Assembly: GCF_900143645.1 (NCBI RefSeq)
Contig: NZ_FRFD01000011.1
Coordinates: 1-64,000 of the forward strand
Length of the DNA stretch: 64,000 nt
Source of the DNA: Anaerocolumna xylanovorans DSM 12503
GTDB lineage: Bacteria; Bacillota; Clostridia; Lachnospirales; Lachnospiraceae
Reading direction: 5' to 3'
Made by a program: the position numbers and the translations under genes. Shown here one piece after another: positions 17,555 to 26,238 of the stretch (within the stretch, counting starts at the first letter, position 1; each line of letters opens with the position of its first letter). The notes under the pieces are model-generated. The model had not been told where the DNA came from, did not search any database, and saw only the letters and a list, made by a program, of their open reading frames with translations.

Positions 17555-18466
17555 TTAAACTTGTTTATAACTTGTATTTATCCATACATCCTTCCCGATT
17601 ACAGGCATGCACTTTCCGAATCTTACCGTTCTTAGGCTGATGCAATTCCTAAACGCATAATTAGATATAGACTTTAAATATGCCGGCAAAGCGACTTCTT
17701 CCATAGAAATACAATTCTCAAATGCTGATTGCCCAATAGATATTAAATTGTCATTAAAAATCACCTCGGTCAATGATTGGCAATTCATAAAACAGGAAGC
17801 CGGGACATTTTCTATTGCAGATGGCAGTCTTATGCTTTCAATTCCGGAATGGGCAAACGCCCCATTTCCTATTTGCTCCACTGACATATTCAGCTCCGCT
17901 TTCCTCAAATTAGCACATCCCCAGAATGCACGTATCGCGATTTTTCTTAACTTATTGGGAAATATTATTTTCTCTATCCCAGTACACATCTCAAAAGCAG
18001 AAAAATCTATCAGCTCAATGCCATCGGGCAGCCTAATCCCGTTCAAGCTTGTACAATTGCGAAATACGCCCCGGTGTATCACTCTTAATCCCTCCGGCAA
18101 GTCAACCTTTTTTAATGAGATGCAGCCTGAAAATGCACTTGGCTGTATCTCGCATATCTTTTCATTTAGAACAATTTCTTTCAAATACCTGCACTCGTAA
18201 AATGCACAGAAACGGATAATCTTTATGGTCGGCGGAAAAATGACTTTTCTTATACAAGATAAATTCTCATTATCCGCCACCATAATCTTTTCCTTATGAA
18301 CCTCTTTTTCTTTTACGGATGAAAACGCATATTCCCCAACTACTGTGACATTTATATCAGAGAAAACCTCTTCCAGATCCAGGAATTCTTCTTTTCCACA
18401 GTAACTTACAATCTTATATCCCTGGGTCCCGTCATCGTATTCTAAAATGTAATCGTTATACTTCAC
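17555..18466 (-). CDS. BspA-type leucine-rich-repeat protein, cytoplasmic
   Basis: After about 95 unrelated residues the protein is built from roughly eight tandem repeats of about 23 residues. Examples read IKIIRFCAFYECRYLKEIVL and ISIGQSAFENCISMEEVALP. These are LRR_5/BspA repeats with the recurring AF-x-xC core. Such proteins are usually secreted or cell-wall anchored, but there is no signal peptide, membrane segment or sortase motif here. The gene begins with GTG two bases after the ACP stop codon, with AGGA before it, so it is embedded in the operon. Its role is unknown; a scaffold for the megasynthases or a peptide-binding partner can be imagined but is not shown. Confidence 0.8.
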   Translation of the reverse strand: MKYNDYILEYDDGTQGYKIVSYCGKEEFLDLEEVFSDINVTVVGEYAFSSVKEKEVHKEKIMVADNENLSCIRKVIFPPTIKIIRFCAFYECRYLKEIVLNEKICEIQPSAFSGCISLKKVDLPEGLRVIHRGVFRNCTSLNGIRLPDGIELIDFSAFEMCTGIEKIIFPNKLRKIAIRAFWGCANLRKAELNMSVEQIGNGAFAHSGIESIRLPSAIENVPASCFMNCQSLTEVIFNDNLISIGQSAFENCISMEEVALPAYLKSISNYAFRNCISLRTVRFGKCMPVIGKDVWINTSYKQV

Positions 18467-18468
18467 TT

Positions 18469-18714
18469 TTAAAGTCCTGCCGGATTAAGTTTCTCCTCAA
18501 GCTTAGAAATGATATCTCCAACCGTATGTATTCCCGGTAATTCTGTCTCGTCTATTTCGACCTTAAAATCATCTTCTACTTCAGCTACCAGGCTCATCAT
18601 ATCTAATGAATCCAACCCCAAATCATCTTTTAAAGAAGTACCTTCATTAATTTCCACATCTCTTACCTGTATTTCCGATTTTAATAATTCAATTAATCTG
18701 TCTAACATATTCAT
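18469..18714 (-). CDS. Stand-alone acyl carrier protein
   Basis: This 81-residue acidic helical carrier has the phosphopantetheine attachment Ser in LGLDSLDMM (about residue 36), the ACP consensus. It resembles fatty-acid and type II polyketide ACPs more than NRPS carriers. Its start overlaps the stop of the nitroreductase-like gene (ATGA), which suggests coupled translation. Possible jobs are carrying an extender unit made by the carboxylase/reductase, serving the FabZ-like dehydratase, or presenting a substrate to the neighbouring oxidoreductase. None can be chosen from sequence alone. Confidence 0.9.
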   Translation of the reverse strand: MNMLDRLIELLKSEIQVRDVEINEGTSLKDDLGLDSLDMMSLVAEVEDDFKVEIDETELPGIHTVGDIISKLEEKLNPAGL

Positions 18715-19679
18715 TCTCCTTTATTGTTTATTTTTATAAGAATTTCTCTTATACTTTTTCTTTGCGCACACACACATTTGACGGTTTCTTCATATTGCCC
18801 TATTGCAATAATAGCAATGATGCATTCATCTGATTGAATATCTAATAATCTCTTGATTTTATTTTCGTTTTTACAAAATTGTTCCCACTGGAAGATACAG
18901 CTTCCGATACCTAAGGAGAAAAATGCCTGCATAACATAGGCTGTAAAAATCCCCCCATCAATATACCAGGCAAACATCTCATTATTCTGATAGCCGCTCA
19001 CTTTCGCCGAAACAACTAAATAAGTGGAGATATTTTCTTTAAAGCCCGCATTTCCAGCAATATAACTGCCGATTTCGTCGTTTACTATTCTTGTTTCTGA
19101 ATATCGTATTTTGGAAGGCTGCCTGTTACAAGCAGAGGGAGCATTCGCGGCAAGTTCTGCAGCTCTTTGGATTATCTTATCGGAAACCTTTTCTCCTGAA
19201 AAGTTTCTCACACTTCGTCTGCGTTCGAAGAATTTTTCCGGCTCAATGACCCCTGTGTCTAAAAGCTCCTGCCTGGTGTAAGTCTTTGCTCCCCCCTTAT
19301 ACTCCGATGTATTCGGAATAATCTTATATTTTTGATATAGCTTCCTCCTGCCGGAGACTACTTTTTCTATATTGACCTTTTTTGCATTTGAAAATTCAAT
19401 ATAAGCATCCAATACAGCAATACTTTCTTCAATTGCATACTTTCTTCTTCCATAGCGGTTTAAATATTGTCCCATCAGTTCGATTAACCGGATGGCTTTT
19501 TCAACACCATATCCCAGCCTTGGATCCTTATTAACCATGCCTTTTTCCAAAGCATGTGCAATTATTAACATTTCCATTTCGTATTTATCTCTGGGTTTAG
19601 AACTCCCCGTGATAAAACGCGCTGTTTCCTTTATTGCTTTTAAACTTATATGCAGAAAAGCTTCTATTTTATGTATCAT
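18711..19679 (-). CDS. Nitroreductase-fold protein with helical N-terminal extension
   Basis: Residues about 150-322 form a nitroreductase-family domain: FFERRRSVRNFSGEKV, then APSACNRQPSKIRY, and a late FFSLGIGSCIFQW segment as in FMN-dependent members. The first 130 or so residues are a Lys- and Glu-rich helical region not found in simple nitroreductases. The gene lies four bases after the PKS, with GAGGTGA overlapping the PKS stop, and is followed directly by the ACP. It is probably a tailoring flavoenzyme, for example oxidising a thiazoline, reducing a double bond, or acting on the ACP-bound chain. It is distinct from the SagB-like oxidase at 25244. Confidence 0.75.
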   Translation of the reverse strand: MIHKIEAFLHISLKAIKETARFITGSSKPRDKYEMEMLIIAHALEKGMVNKDPRLGYGVEKAIRLIELMGQYLNRYGRRKYAIEESIAVLDAYIEFSNAKKVNIEKVVSGRRKLYQKYKIIPNTSEYKGGAKTYTRQELLDTGVIEPEKFFERRRSVRNFSGEKVSDKIIQRAAELAANAPSACNRQPSKIRYSETRIVNDEIGSYIAGNAGFKENISTYLVVSAKVSGYQNNEMFAWYIDGGIFTAYVMQAFFSLGIGSCIFQWEQFCKNENKIKRLLDIQSDECIIAIIAIGQYEETVKCVCAQRKSIREILIKINNKGE

Positions 19680-19683
19680 ATAC

Positions 19684-22600
19684 TCACCTCATAGACTCCT
19701 TGCTTTTTCTGTCAATTACATCTGCAACCTCTTCTAAACAACTGCATTCAAACATATCTCTTGGATTAAATTCTATTGAGAATTCTGCCTTGATTTTTGA
19801 GCAGAGCATTAATAATGCCAATGAATCGATATCAAATTCATAAATTGATTGCGTCATATCCCTAACATTTATCCCCAGAATTTCATAGATAAGATTCGCC
19901 AATTTTTTATCCGTTGAATTTCTAAAAACTAAAAGCTTCTCTTTCGCTCCCTCCGAATTAGCTTCTAATGTCATATCACTGGGCAGTACGGTTTCAATTC
20001 CTTTTTCCCTGTATTCTTCCATCAAAGGATCCAGGCATTCCTTCGAATAATCCTTTACATATACAATCCTTTCATTTTCATCATGGGACTGGTCATTTGT
20101 ATCATAACAATCCGCATTACCATAAAGTTGTCCCATAAATACGGCACCACTTGGTACCATGCTATCTGTACCCTCCAGAATACATAAATTGGTGTAACCA
20201 TTCCTTCTAAACAGAGTCTCCCATTCACTGATAGAAATGTTTACAACACTTCCGGCTCTAAGCTTGTCTTGTTTATAATTCCACCAATCAGGTGTTAATC
20301 CTCCAATGGCTTCACGTACCGGATGTGTCCTCACCGGCTGAAGAAGGCATTGAATTCCTCCATTCACCAAAGCTTCTGACAAATTCCCAAATGCTGCTTC
20401 CATATCTGTTGTAGATTGAATGACAGCACAGGATACTACCAAGTCAAAATAATGAACAGGTATTTCCTGGCTTTTTAAATCTAGCGATATATCCAGCTTT
20501 TTGAATTTTACATTCTTATAACCTGATTTTTCGGATATCTTCCCGGCTTCTAATATAAATGGCAGACCAATGTCTGTGAACCAATATTCAACATCGAATC
20601 CTTCCAACTTCTGCAGGATCGGCCAGGTAATCGTCCCTGTACCGGCTCCAACCTCCAGTATCCGCAGCTTTTTAGCCGAAGCTTCAGCAATACTGTTGAT
20701 TGCACCAGCCAGTATATTAGCATATACTCCCGCCGCCTGATATGTCGGTGTTTCATCGTACACTTCTCTTATCATTGTAAAGGAACCTTCCGGGTAAAGA
20801 ACTTCTTTTCCTGTTATCTCGCCATTAATGACCTTTTTGTAGTGCTCGCCGCAGTGTTTTAGTAAATTCATATGTTTCGTGAAAGCAGGATAACTATCTA
20901 TTTTACTTTTTACTTCCTCTTTCAAGTTACAGATGCCATTTATGGATTTTTCAACATGAATAATTTTATCCCCGGTATCAGCCATGTTAATGTATTGGGC
21001 CTTACATAAAAAACCCAATAACAAATCCAAAAGATTTTTATAAGTGTCTACCGGCCTTATAATGCTTATTATCTGGTCATAGCTAATACGTTCGCCTTCT
21101 TTCAGGAAAATTTCATATTCCTTAAAATAATCAGCTGCCAAACATACGCATAATTGATCATAAACACTCTCTAATTCATTTTGCTCCCAAAACAGAGATG
21201 GGTCTGTTATTGATAGAATTTCTTTTTCTATTTCTTTAAATCCCGGCACCAGACTTGCGAGGTCAATATCCAGGTTCAAAGGCCTCCTTTGCTGAACCAA
21301 ATAAACCATATCATATTGGCCTTCCAAATACTTTCTTAGTTCCTTCATTCCCAGAGACAGCCCATCCAACAAGGCTATTTCCTTAACAGCAGGCTTTAAT
21401 TGCTTTGGGCTGTTTACACTGCTTGATAATAATTGGTATTTTTTATACTCAAATGGATAACTTGGTAAAGCAACCCGCCCCGGTGTGGTTTTATACAGTG
21501 CCTGCCAGTTAATATCACATCCACGGCTCCATATGTTCCCTAAACCAATATAGAGAGATTTTTCAAGACTCTCCCTTTCTTCTGATACTAAATTTATTGC
21601 CCTTTGCTTTTGGGATTCTCCATAGGACTTATTAAAAAAATTGCTTAATTGCTGCCCTATGCTAATCTCAACAGCGAATAAATCAGGGGAATTACCAAGG
21701 GATTTTACAGCTTGACGAAAACTCACAGGCAAACAGGTTTGTTCAATCCAGTAATCAATTGTACATATTTCCTTTTCCTCAACCAACCTTCCTTTTGCAG
21801 AAGAAAGAAATCTTATCTTCGGTTTATGAAAGTCAATACGTTCTAACACTTTTTTAAGCTCGCCTAAGATTGGCTTTACCAGGGCACAATGACCGGCTCT
21901 CTCAACCGATAAATCCGTATAATAAATATTTTTTTCAGCTAACTCTTTTTTCAGCACATCTATATCACTTTTTATACCTGACACCATAATTCTATTCGGC
22001 GCATTAAATGCAGAAATCTCACAGGAATTTCTTAAATATCCCGCTATCTCTTTCTCATCTGCCATTACACTAATCATTAATCCCGGTTCAAGAGACTCAA
22101 AAAGCCTATTACGGGCAATATAAACTCTCAATGCATCGGATAGTGAGAAAATACCAGCAAAATATGCTGCTAAGAATTCACCTGAGCTATAGCCGAACAC
22201 GTATTCCGGCATTACACCAAGCTGCTTTAAAAAATTACCCAAAGCATATTGAACGCAGAAAACTAATACCGTAGACATTAATTCTGTTTCATTTCCTTGT
22301 TCAAAAGATTTTTCATAGTCAACTTCTGTTATCTCTGATAAAAGCGCAAAGCACTCATATAACCCCTTCTCTATTACAGGATGCAGCTTAGACAAACACT
22401 TTACTTGCTTCCAACTATATTTATTATTTCCGCCAAACATAAACATAGGCTTTCTCTTTGAATCCATTCTGATTTCATCTATTGGCGAATTCTTTAATAA
22501 TTTGCTCGTAAATTCCTCAAAAGAGCTGCAAACAATAGCAGTTCTGCACTCAAAGGGTTCTCTCCCGGTTTGCAGAGTATAAGCTATATCCTGTAAGCTA

Positions 22601-23979
22601 AGACAATCTTTTTTTTCACAATATGCAAGAAGCTGCGCTTTCTTTTTATTAATTTCTTTCGTTGATCTTGCGGATATCGGAATAACTGCAATACTGTCAC
22701 CATCAACATCCTGCACATTACTATGGCCGGTATATTCTTGAACAATGACATGGCAATTAGCACCGCCTATCCCAAAGGAGCTCACCCCCGCAGTCAATCT
22801 GTCACCCTTCCAGTCCCGGTACTCTGTATTTACTATAAACTCATTGTTAAAATTCAACTCCGAATTAGGAACAACATGGTTTATGGTTGGCACAAGTTTT
22901 TTATGCTCAAGCATTAATACCGTTTTCAAAAAGCCTGCCATACCTGCTGCATAATTTGTATGCCCTATATTCGCTTTGACAGCTCCCAGCTTACATATAT
23001 TTTGTTTTTTTCTATTTCCATAGACGCTTCTTATAGCTTCTATTTCAATCATATCTCCCATTGATGTTGCTGTTCCATGGGTCTCAATATAATCTACTTC
23101 TTCCGGATTAACACCGGCTACTGCAAGTGCCTCTTCTAACGCTCTCCTTTCCCCCTCTACGCTAGGTGCTGTATAACCTGCCTTTTCTTTCCCATCATTA
23201 TTTATGGCAGACCCTTTTATGACAGCCTTTATGGAATCTCTTTCTTCTATGCTGTCTTCCAAGCGCCGCAATACAACAACTCCAGCACCATTGGCTGGCA
23301 CGAATCCATCTGCTGATTGATCAAAAGGAGAAGTTTTTCCCGATGCTGATAAGGTGCCTTCCGCTCTCTGATAGGAATCCTGCTTTTCATTAATACTTAC
23401 TCCTCCGGCAATCGCTATATCACATTCATAGCTTAATAAGCTTTGAACAGCCATGTGTATTGCTGTTAGCCCCGTGGAGCATGCAGCTTTTATAGGGATG
23501 CTCGGACCAGTCAGGTTTAGATAATACGAGATTTTAGAGGTTAACGTTCCATCAAGAAATGGAAACCTCAAAAATTTTTCTTCTTCCGGGTTATCACTTG
23601 CGAATATACTTTTCCACACATAGAAGAAGTCCGATGCTCCAGCCAATAGCCCTATTCTCTTGTTTTCATCAATTCTATGTCCACTATTTTCAAGCGCTTC
23701 ATAGCAAATTGTTAATAACATTCTTTGCTGCGGATCCATCATTGCTGCGGTGTTTTCAGATATTCCGAAAAAGTTTGCGTCAAAATCATAAATATTATCT
23801 AACTTGCCAAACGCATTGATAATTTCCTTCTTATCTGTTTTATCACTGCTTCTGGTAATACAATCCCGGCCATTTTTAAGATTTTCCCAAAATTCATCTG
23901 CCGTATTCGCTTTTGGAAAACGGCAGGAATAACCTATGACTGCAATATCTGTATCTTGATATAAATTTTCTTCTGTCAT
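19684..23979 (-). CDS. Type I polyketide synthase module KS-AT-MT-ACP
   Basis: About 1431 residues. The KS (about 10-420) has the catalytic Cys in AACSTG (about 167) and His residues in ETHGTAT and KANIGHTN. The AT (about 510-790) has its Ser in FGYSSGE (about 598), not the usual GHSxG, and RAGH where malonyl or methylmalonyl types have xAFH or YASH. A long linker leads to an S-adenosylmethionine methyltransferase with LEVGAGTGT (about 1110). The final ACP carries Ser in DIDSLALL (about 1386). No ketoreductase, dehydratase or enoylreductase domain is visible. The layout is like the first module of yersiniabactin HMWP1 without its KR. It would extend the thiazolinyl chain once and C-methylate it, leaving a beta-keto group. 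Confidence 0.9.
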   Translation of the reverse strand: MTEENLYQDTDIAVIGYSCRFPKANTADEFWENLKNGRDCITRSSDKTDKKEIINAFGKLDNIYDFDANFFGISENTAAMMDPQQRMLLTICYEALENSGHRIDENKRIGLLAGASDFFYVWKSIFASDNPEEEKFLRFPFLDGTLTSKISYYLNLTGPSIPIKAACSTGLTAIHMAVQSLLSYECDIAIAGGVSINEKQDSYQRAEGTLSASGKTSPFDQSADGFVPANGAGVVVLRRLEDSIEERDSIKAVIKGSAINNDGKEKAGYTAPSVEGERRALEEALAVAGVNPEEVDYIETHGTATSMGDMIEIEAIRSVYGNRKKQNICKLGAVKANIGHTNYAAGMAGFLKTVLMLEHKKLVPTINHVVPNSELNFNNEFIVNTEYRDWKGDRLTAGVSSFGIGGANCHVIVQEYTGHSNVQDVDGDSIAVIPISARSTKEINKKKAQLLAYCEKKDCLSLQDIAYTLQTGREPFECRTAIVCSSFEEFTSKLLKNSPIDEIRMDSKRKPMFMFGGNNKYSWKQVKCLSKLHPVIEKGLYECFALLSEITEVDYEKSFEQGNETELMSTVLVFCVQYALGNFLKQLGVMPEYVFGYSSGEFLAAYFAGIFSLSDALRVYIARNRLFESLEPGLMISVMADEKEIAGYLRNSCEISAFNAPNRIMVSGIKSDIDVLKKELAEKNIYYTDLSVERAGHCALVKPILGELKKVLERIDFHKPKIRFLSSAKGRLVEEKEICTIDYWIEQTCLPVSFRQAVKSLGNSPDLFAVEISIGQQLSNFFNKSYGESQKQRAINLVSEERESLEKSLYIGLGNIWSRGCDINWQALYKTTPGRVALPSYPFEYKKYQLLSSSVNSPKQLKPAVKEIALLDGLSLGMKELRKYLEGQYDMVYLVQQRRPLNLDIDLASLVPGFKEIEKEILSITDPSLFWEQNELESVYDQLCVCLAADYFKEYEIFLKEGERISYDQIISIIRPVDTYKNLLDLLLGFLCKAQYINMADTGDKIIHVEKSINGICNLKEEVKSKIDSYPAFTKHMNLLKHCGEHYKKVINGEITGKEVLYPEGSFTMIREVYDETPTYQAAGVYANILAGAINSIAEASAKKLRILEVGAGTGTITWPILQKLEGFDVEYWFTDIGLPFILEAGKISEKSGYKNVKFKKLDISLDLKSQEIPVHYFDLVVSCAVIQSTTDMEAAFGNLSEALVNGGIQCLLQPVRTHPVREAIGGLTPDWWNYKQDKLRAGSVVNISISEWETLFRRNGYTNLCILEGTDSMVPSGAVFMGQLYGNADCYDTNDQSHDENERIVYVKDYSKECLDPLMEEYREKGIETVLPSDMTLEANSEGAKEKLLVFRNSTDKKLANLIYEILGINVRDMTQSIYEFDIDSLALLMLCSKIKAEFSIEFNPRDMFECSCLEEVADVIDRKSKESMR

Positions 23980-23982
23980 ACT

Positions 23983-25218
23983 TTATATCCTCCCTATCTG
24001 AACAGCAAATTTCCCGCCAAAATTCTTCTGCTCCAGTAGGTATTGATGCGCTTCCGGCAGTTCCTTCCATTCAAAAACTTTACTCACCACAGGCTTAATT
24101 CCTTCTTGGGTTAATGTCCGTATATATCCCTGATAATCCTCTTTGGTTCCTGCATGGCATCCCTGCAAACGCTTTTGGTTAAGCCACAAAAATCTCAAAT
24201 CCAGGCTTCCTATGTATGATGATGTTGCTCCACAAATAACAACCATCCCGCCGGTCTCACAAACAAATATTGATGTGGGCAGCGTATCTGCACCAGGGTG
24301 TTCTATTACTATAGCCGGAGACTTATTCTCCCCGACAATACTCCATAGTTCTTTTTTAAACTTATTCGCTTGTATAATCCATCTTCTATATTCTTTACTG
24401 GTCAGGCCATTAATGCTTCCCCAATGGGAATATTTTTTCCTGTTAATATAACCTTTCGCCCCCAGCTCCATACACTTTTTGCCTTTTTCATCATCCGAAA
24501 CAACCGCTATTGGAATAGCACCTGCTGCTTTTACTAAAGGAATAGCTGCTGTACCAATTCCGCCGTAACCTCCCCATATAAGTACAACATCTCCTTTTTT
24601 CACTTCATTTTCTTTCCATCTATGAAGCATTCGATAAACTGTAACTCCTGTCGCGGTACTCGTAGCAGCCTCTGCCCAACTCATAAACTTTGGCTTAGCA
24701 ACACACTGATTCTCCTGTACTCTGCTAAATTGTGCAAATGCCCCCCAATTTCCTTCATAACCCCAGATACGGTAGGAAGGGCTAAAGCACGGGTCAATCC
24801 CTTCTCTTATCAGTGGGCAGTCCCTATCATACTGAGGACCGCCAGCGCAAATGGAGTCCCCTACCTTAAACTCGGATACTCCTTCTCCCACTGCATAAAC
24901 TATTCCGCTAACCTCTGATCCACAAATATGGAATTCCTCTTTTTCATCACCATAATCCCCATTTGAATCAACTACATTTTTGGGTTGACCCTTTGCAGCC
25001 CATACACCGTTATAATTTATGCCGGCACATATATTGGCAATTAGCAGCTCCCCTTTTCTAAGTTCAGGCACCGGAACAATTTCCTCACGAAATGCCTCTA
25101 ACGGTTCCCCTAACCTATTACTCCTTAAAGTCCAAGCATGCATTTTTTTAGGTACTACACTTAAAGGCGGCAATTCGCCAACTTCAAATAATTTATCTAC
25201 GTAATCTAATTCACTCAA
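23983..25218 (-). CDS. Crotonyl-CoA carboxylase/reductase homologue
   Basis: The 411-residue medium-chain dehydrogenase closely follows the crotonyl-CoA carboxylase/reductase pattern: NYNGVWAAKGQP, FHICGSEVSG, RIWGYEGNWGAFAQF, IWGGYGGIGTA, AKGYINRKKYSHWG, VIEHPGADT, and LNQKRLQGCHAG. Counterparts of the carboxylation residues I recall from characterised enzymes (Asn in NYN, Glu in GYE, His in GCHAG) are kept. The Phe before that Glu is Tyr. It would reductively carboxylate an enoyl thioester to an alkylmalonyl unit, for example crotonyl-CoA to ethylmalonyl-CoA. It is four bases from the PKS start, so it most likely feeds the PKS. The start is TTG, eight bases after AAGGAG. Confidence 0.87.
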   Translation of the reverse strand: MSELDYVDKLFEVGELPPLSVVPKKMHAWTLRSNRLGEPLEAFREEIVPVPELRKGELLIANICAGINYNGVWAAKGQPKNVVDSNGDYGDEKEEFHICGSEVSGIVYAVGEGVSEFKVGDSICAGGPQYDRDCPLIREGIDPCFSPSYRIWGYEGNWGAFAQFSRVQENQCVAKPKFMSWAEAATSTATGVTVYRMLHRWKENEVKKGDVVLIWGGYGGIGTAAIPLVKAAGAIPIAVVSDDEKGKKCMELGAKGYINRKKYSHWGSINGLTSKEYRRWIIQANKFKKELWSIVGENKSPAIVIEHPGADTLPTSIFVCETGGMVVICGATSSYIGSLDLRFLWLNQKRLQGCHAGTKEDYQGYIRTLTQEGIKPVVSKVFEWKELPEAHQYLLEQKNFGGKFAVQIGRI

Positions 25219-25243
25219 AACTCATTCTCCTTAGTAAAGATAA

Positions 25244-26224
25244 TTACTTTGATTCATAGTATCCCATTTCCATACAGCCAAGGTATATTTGACCGCTGGC
25301 CAATTTCATATATTCCTTTAGTTTCTTGCTATTAAGATCTCCAATAATGCAGCTTCCAATATTTCTTTCCAATGCCTGCATCGTTAAAAGCTGCATCATA
25401 ATACCGGTATCTAAAATCGCATAGTAATAACCCATGCCGCCATACTTAGGCATTGAAAAGCAGGGATTGTATACAAAATAAATTGAAAAGGCAGAAGAAC
25501 TATATATTTCCCTGTTATTCAAATAATGAATTGTTTTGGGTATAAGAATTTTATCGAGCAGCCTTAAGCTATGATTGGCCGGTGAGTAAAAATATAAACC
25601 GCCACCGATTCCCTCCACTATATTTTCCTTCACATACAAATAGCAATCGATCGGATATAATCCGCCGGCACTTGGATAGCAATATCTCCTTTTGTTATCA
25701 GGTATTTTCTTTTGCCTTAAACCGTTCAAAACATATGCAAAATCCTTACTGCTGATACAATTGTTTGAAAATGACCTTATTGATTCTCTCCTGCTCTTTT
25801 CAGCATCCCAATCATATGCAGGCAGCGCAATCTCATTCTCCTCCCGCTTATCATTTCTCTGTTGGGCTTGTCTCTTAAAATCTTCTACTTTTGAGGCATC
25901 AAACATCATTTCTTCATCGTAGTTATTATGTGGCATAAAATATTTTTGCTGCGGATCAAAAAGTTCATGAATACCCATAACATTCGTAACCAAAACATTC
26001 TTTTCCATTAACTTTTTGATTAGTTCTTCAGCCAGGTCCCTTTCGTCTTCTTCAAAACTTCTTAGAAGCTGGTCGTATCTAATCCCATCAACTGTATAAA
26101 TATAAAATCCAGGAAACAAGCTTAAATACAAATCATAATTTAAACCAGAAATAATCAAGTTTTTTTTATCGTACTTCCATTGCACGCTATAGGACCAAAA
26201 GATAATCGTTCCTGCTTCCACCAT
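25244..26224 (-). CDS. SagB-type FMN oxidase, probable thiazoline dehydrogenase
   Basis: The 326-residue protein has a C-terminal nitroreductase-like domain of the SagB/McbC type, recognised by the YPSAGGLYPIDCYLYV segment. It is followed by EGIGGGLYFYSPANHSLRLL and a late IGSCIIGDLN segment. In NRPS systems such domains oxidise thiazolines to thiazoles, as known for Ox domains of epothilone and bleomycin synthesis. The first 140 residues are a winged-helix-like or peptide-binding segment typical of longer SagB proteins. The start at 26224 follows AAGGAGG. The gene lies 14 bases after the ArCP-Cy-A-PCP gene, fitting oxidation of the first ring. Confidence 0.8.
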   Translation of the reverse strand: MVEAGTIIFWSYSVQWKYDKKNLIISGLNYDLYLSLFPGFYIYTVDGIRYDQLLRSFEEDERDLAEELIKKLMEKNVLVTNVMGIHELFDPQQKYFMPHNNYDEEMMFDASKVEDFKRQAQQRNDKREENEIALPAYDWDAEKSRRESIRSFSNNCISSKDFAYVLNGLRQKKIPDNKRRYCYPSAGGLYPIDCYLYVKENIVEGIGGGLYFYSPANHSLRLLDKILIPKTIHYLNNREIYSSSAFSIYFVYNPCFSMPKYGGMGYYYAILDTGIMMQLLTMQALERNIGSCIIGDLNSKKLKEYMKLASGQIYLGCMEMGYYESK

Positions 26225-26238
26225 CCCACCCTCCTTCA

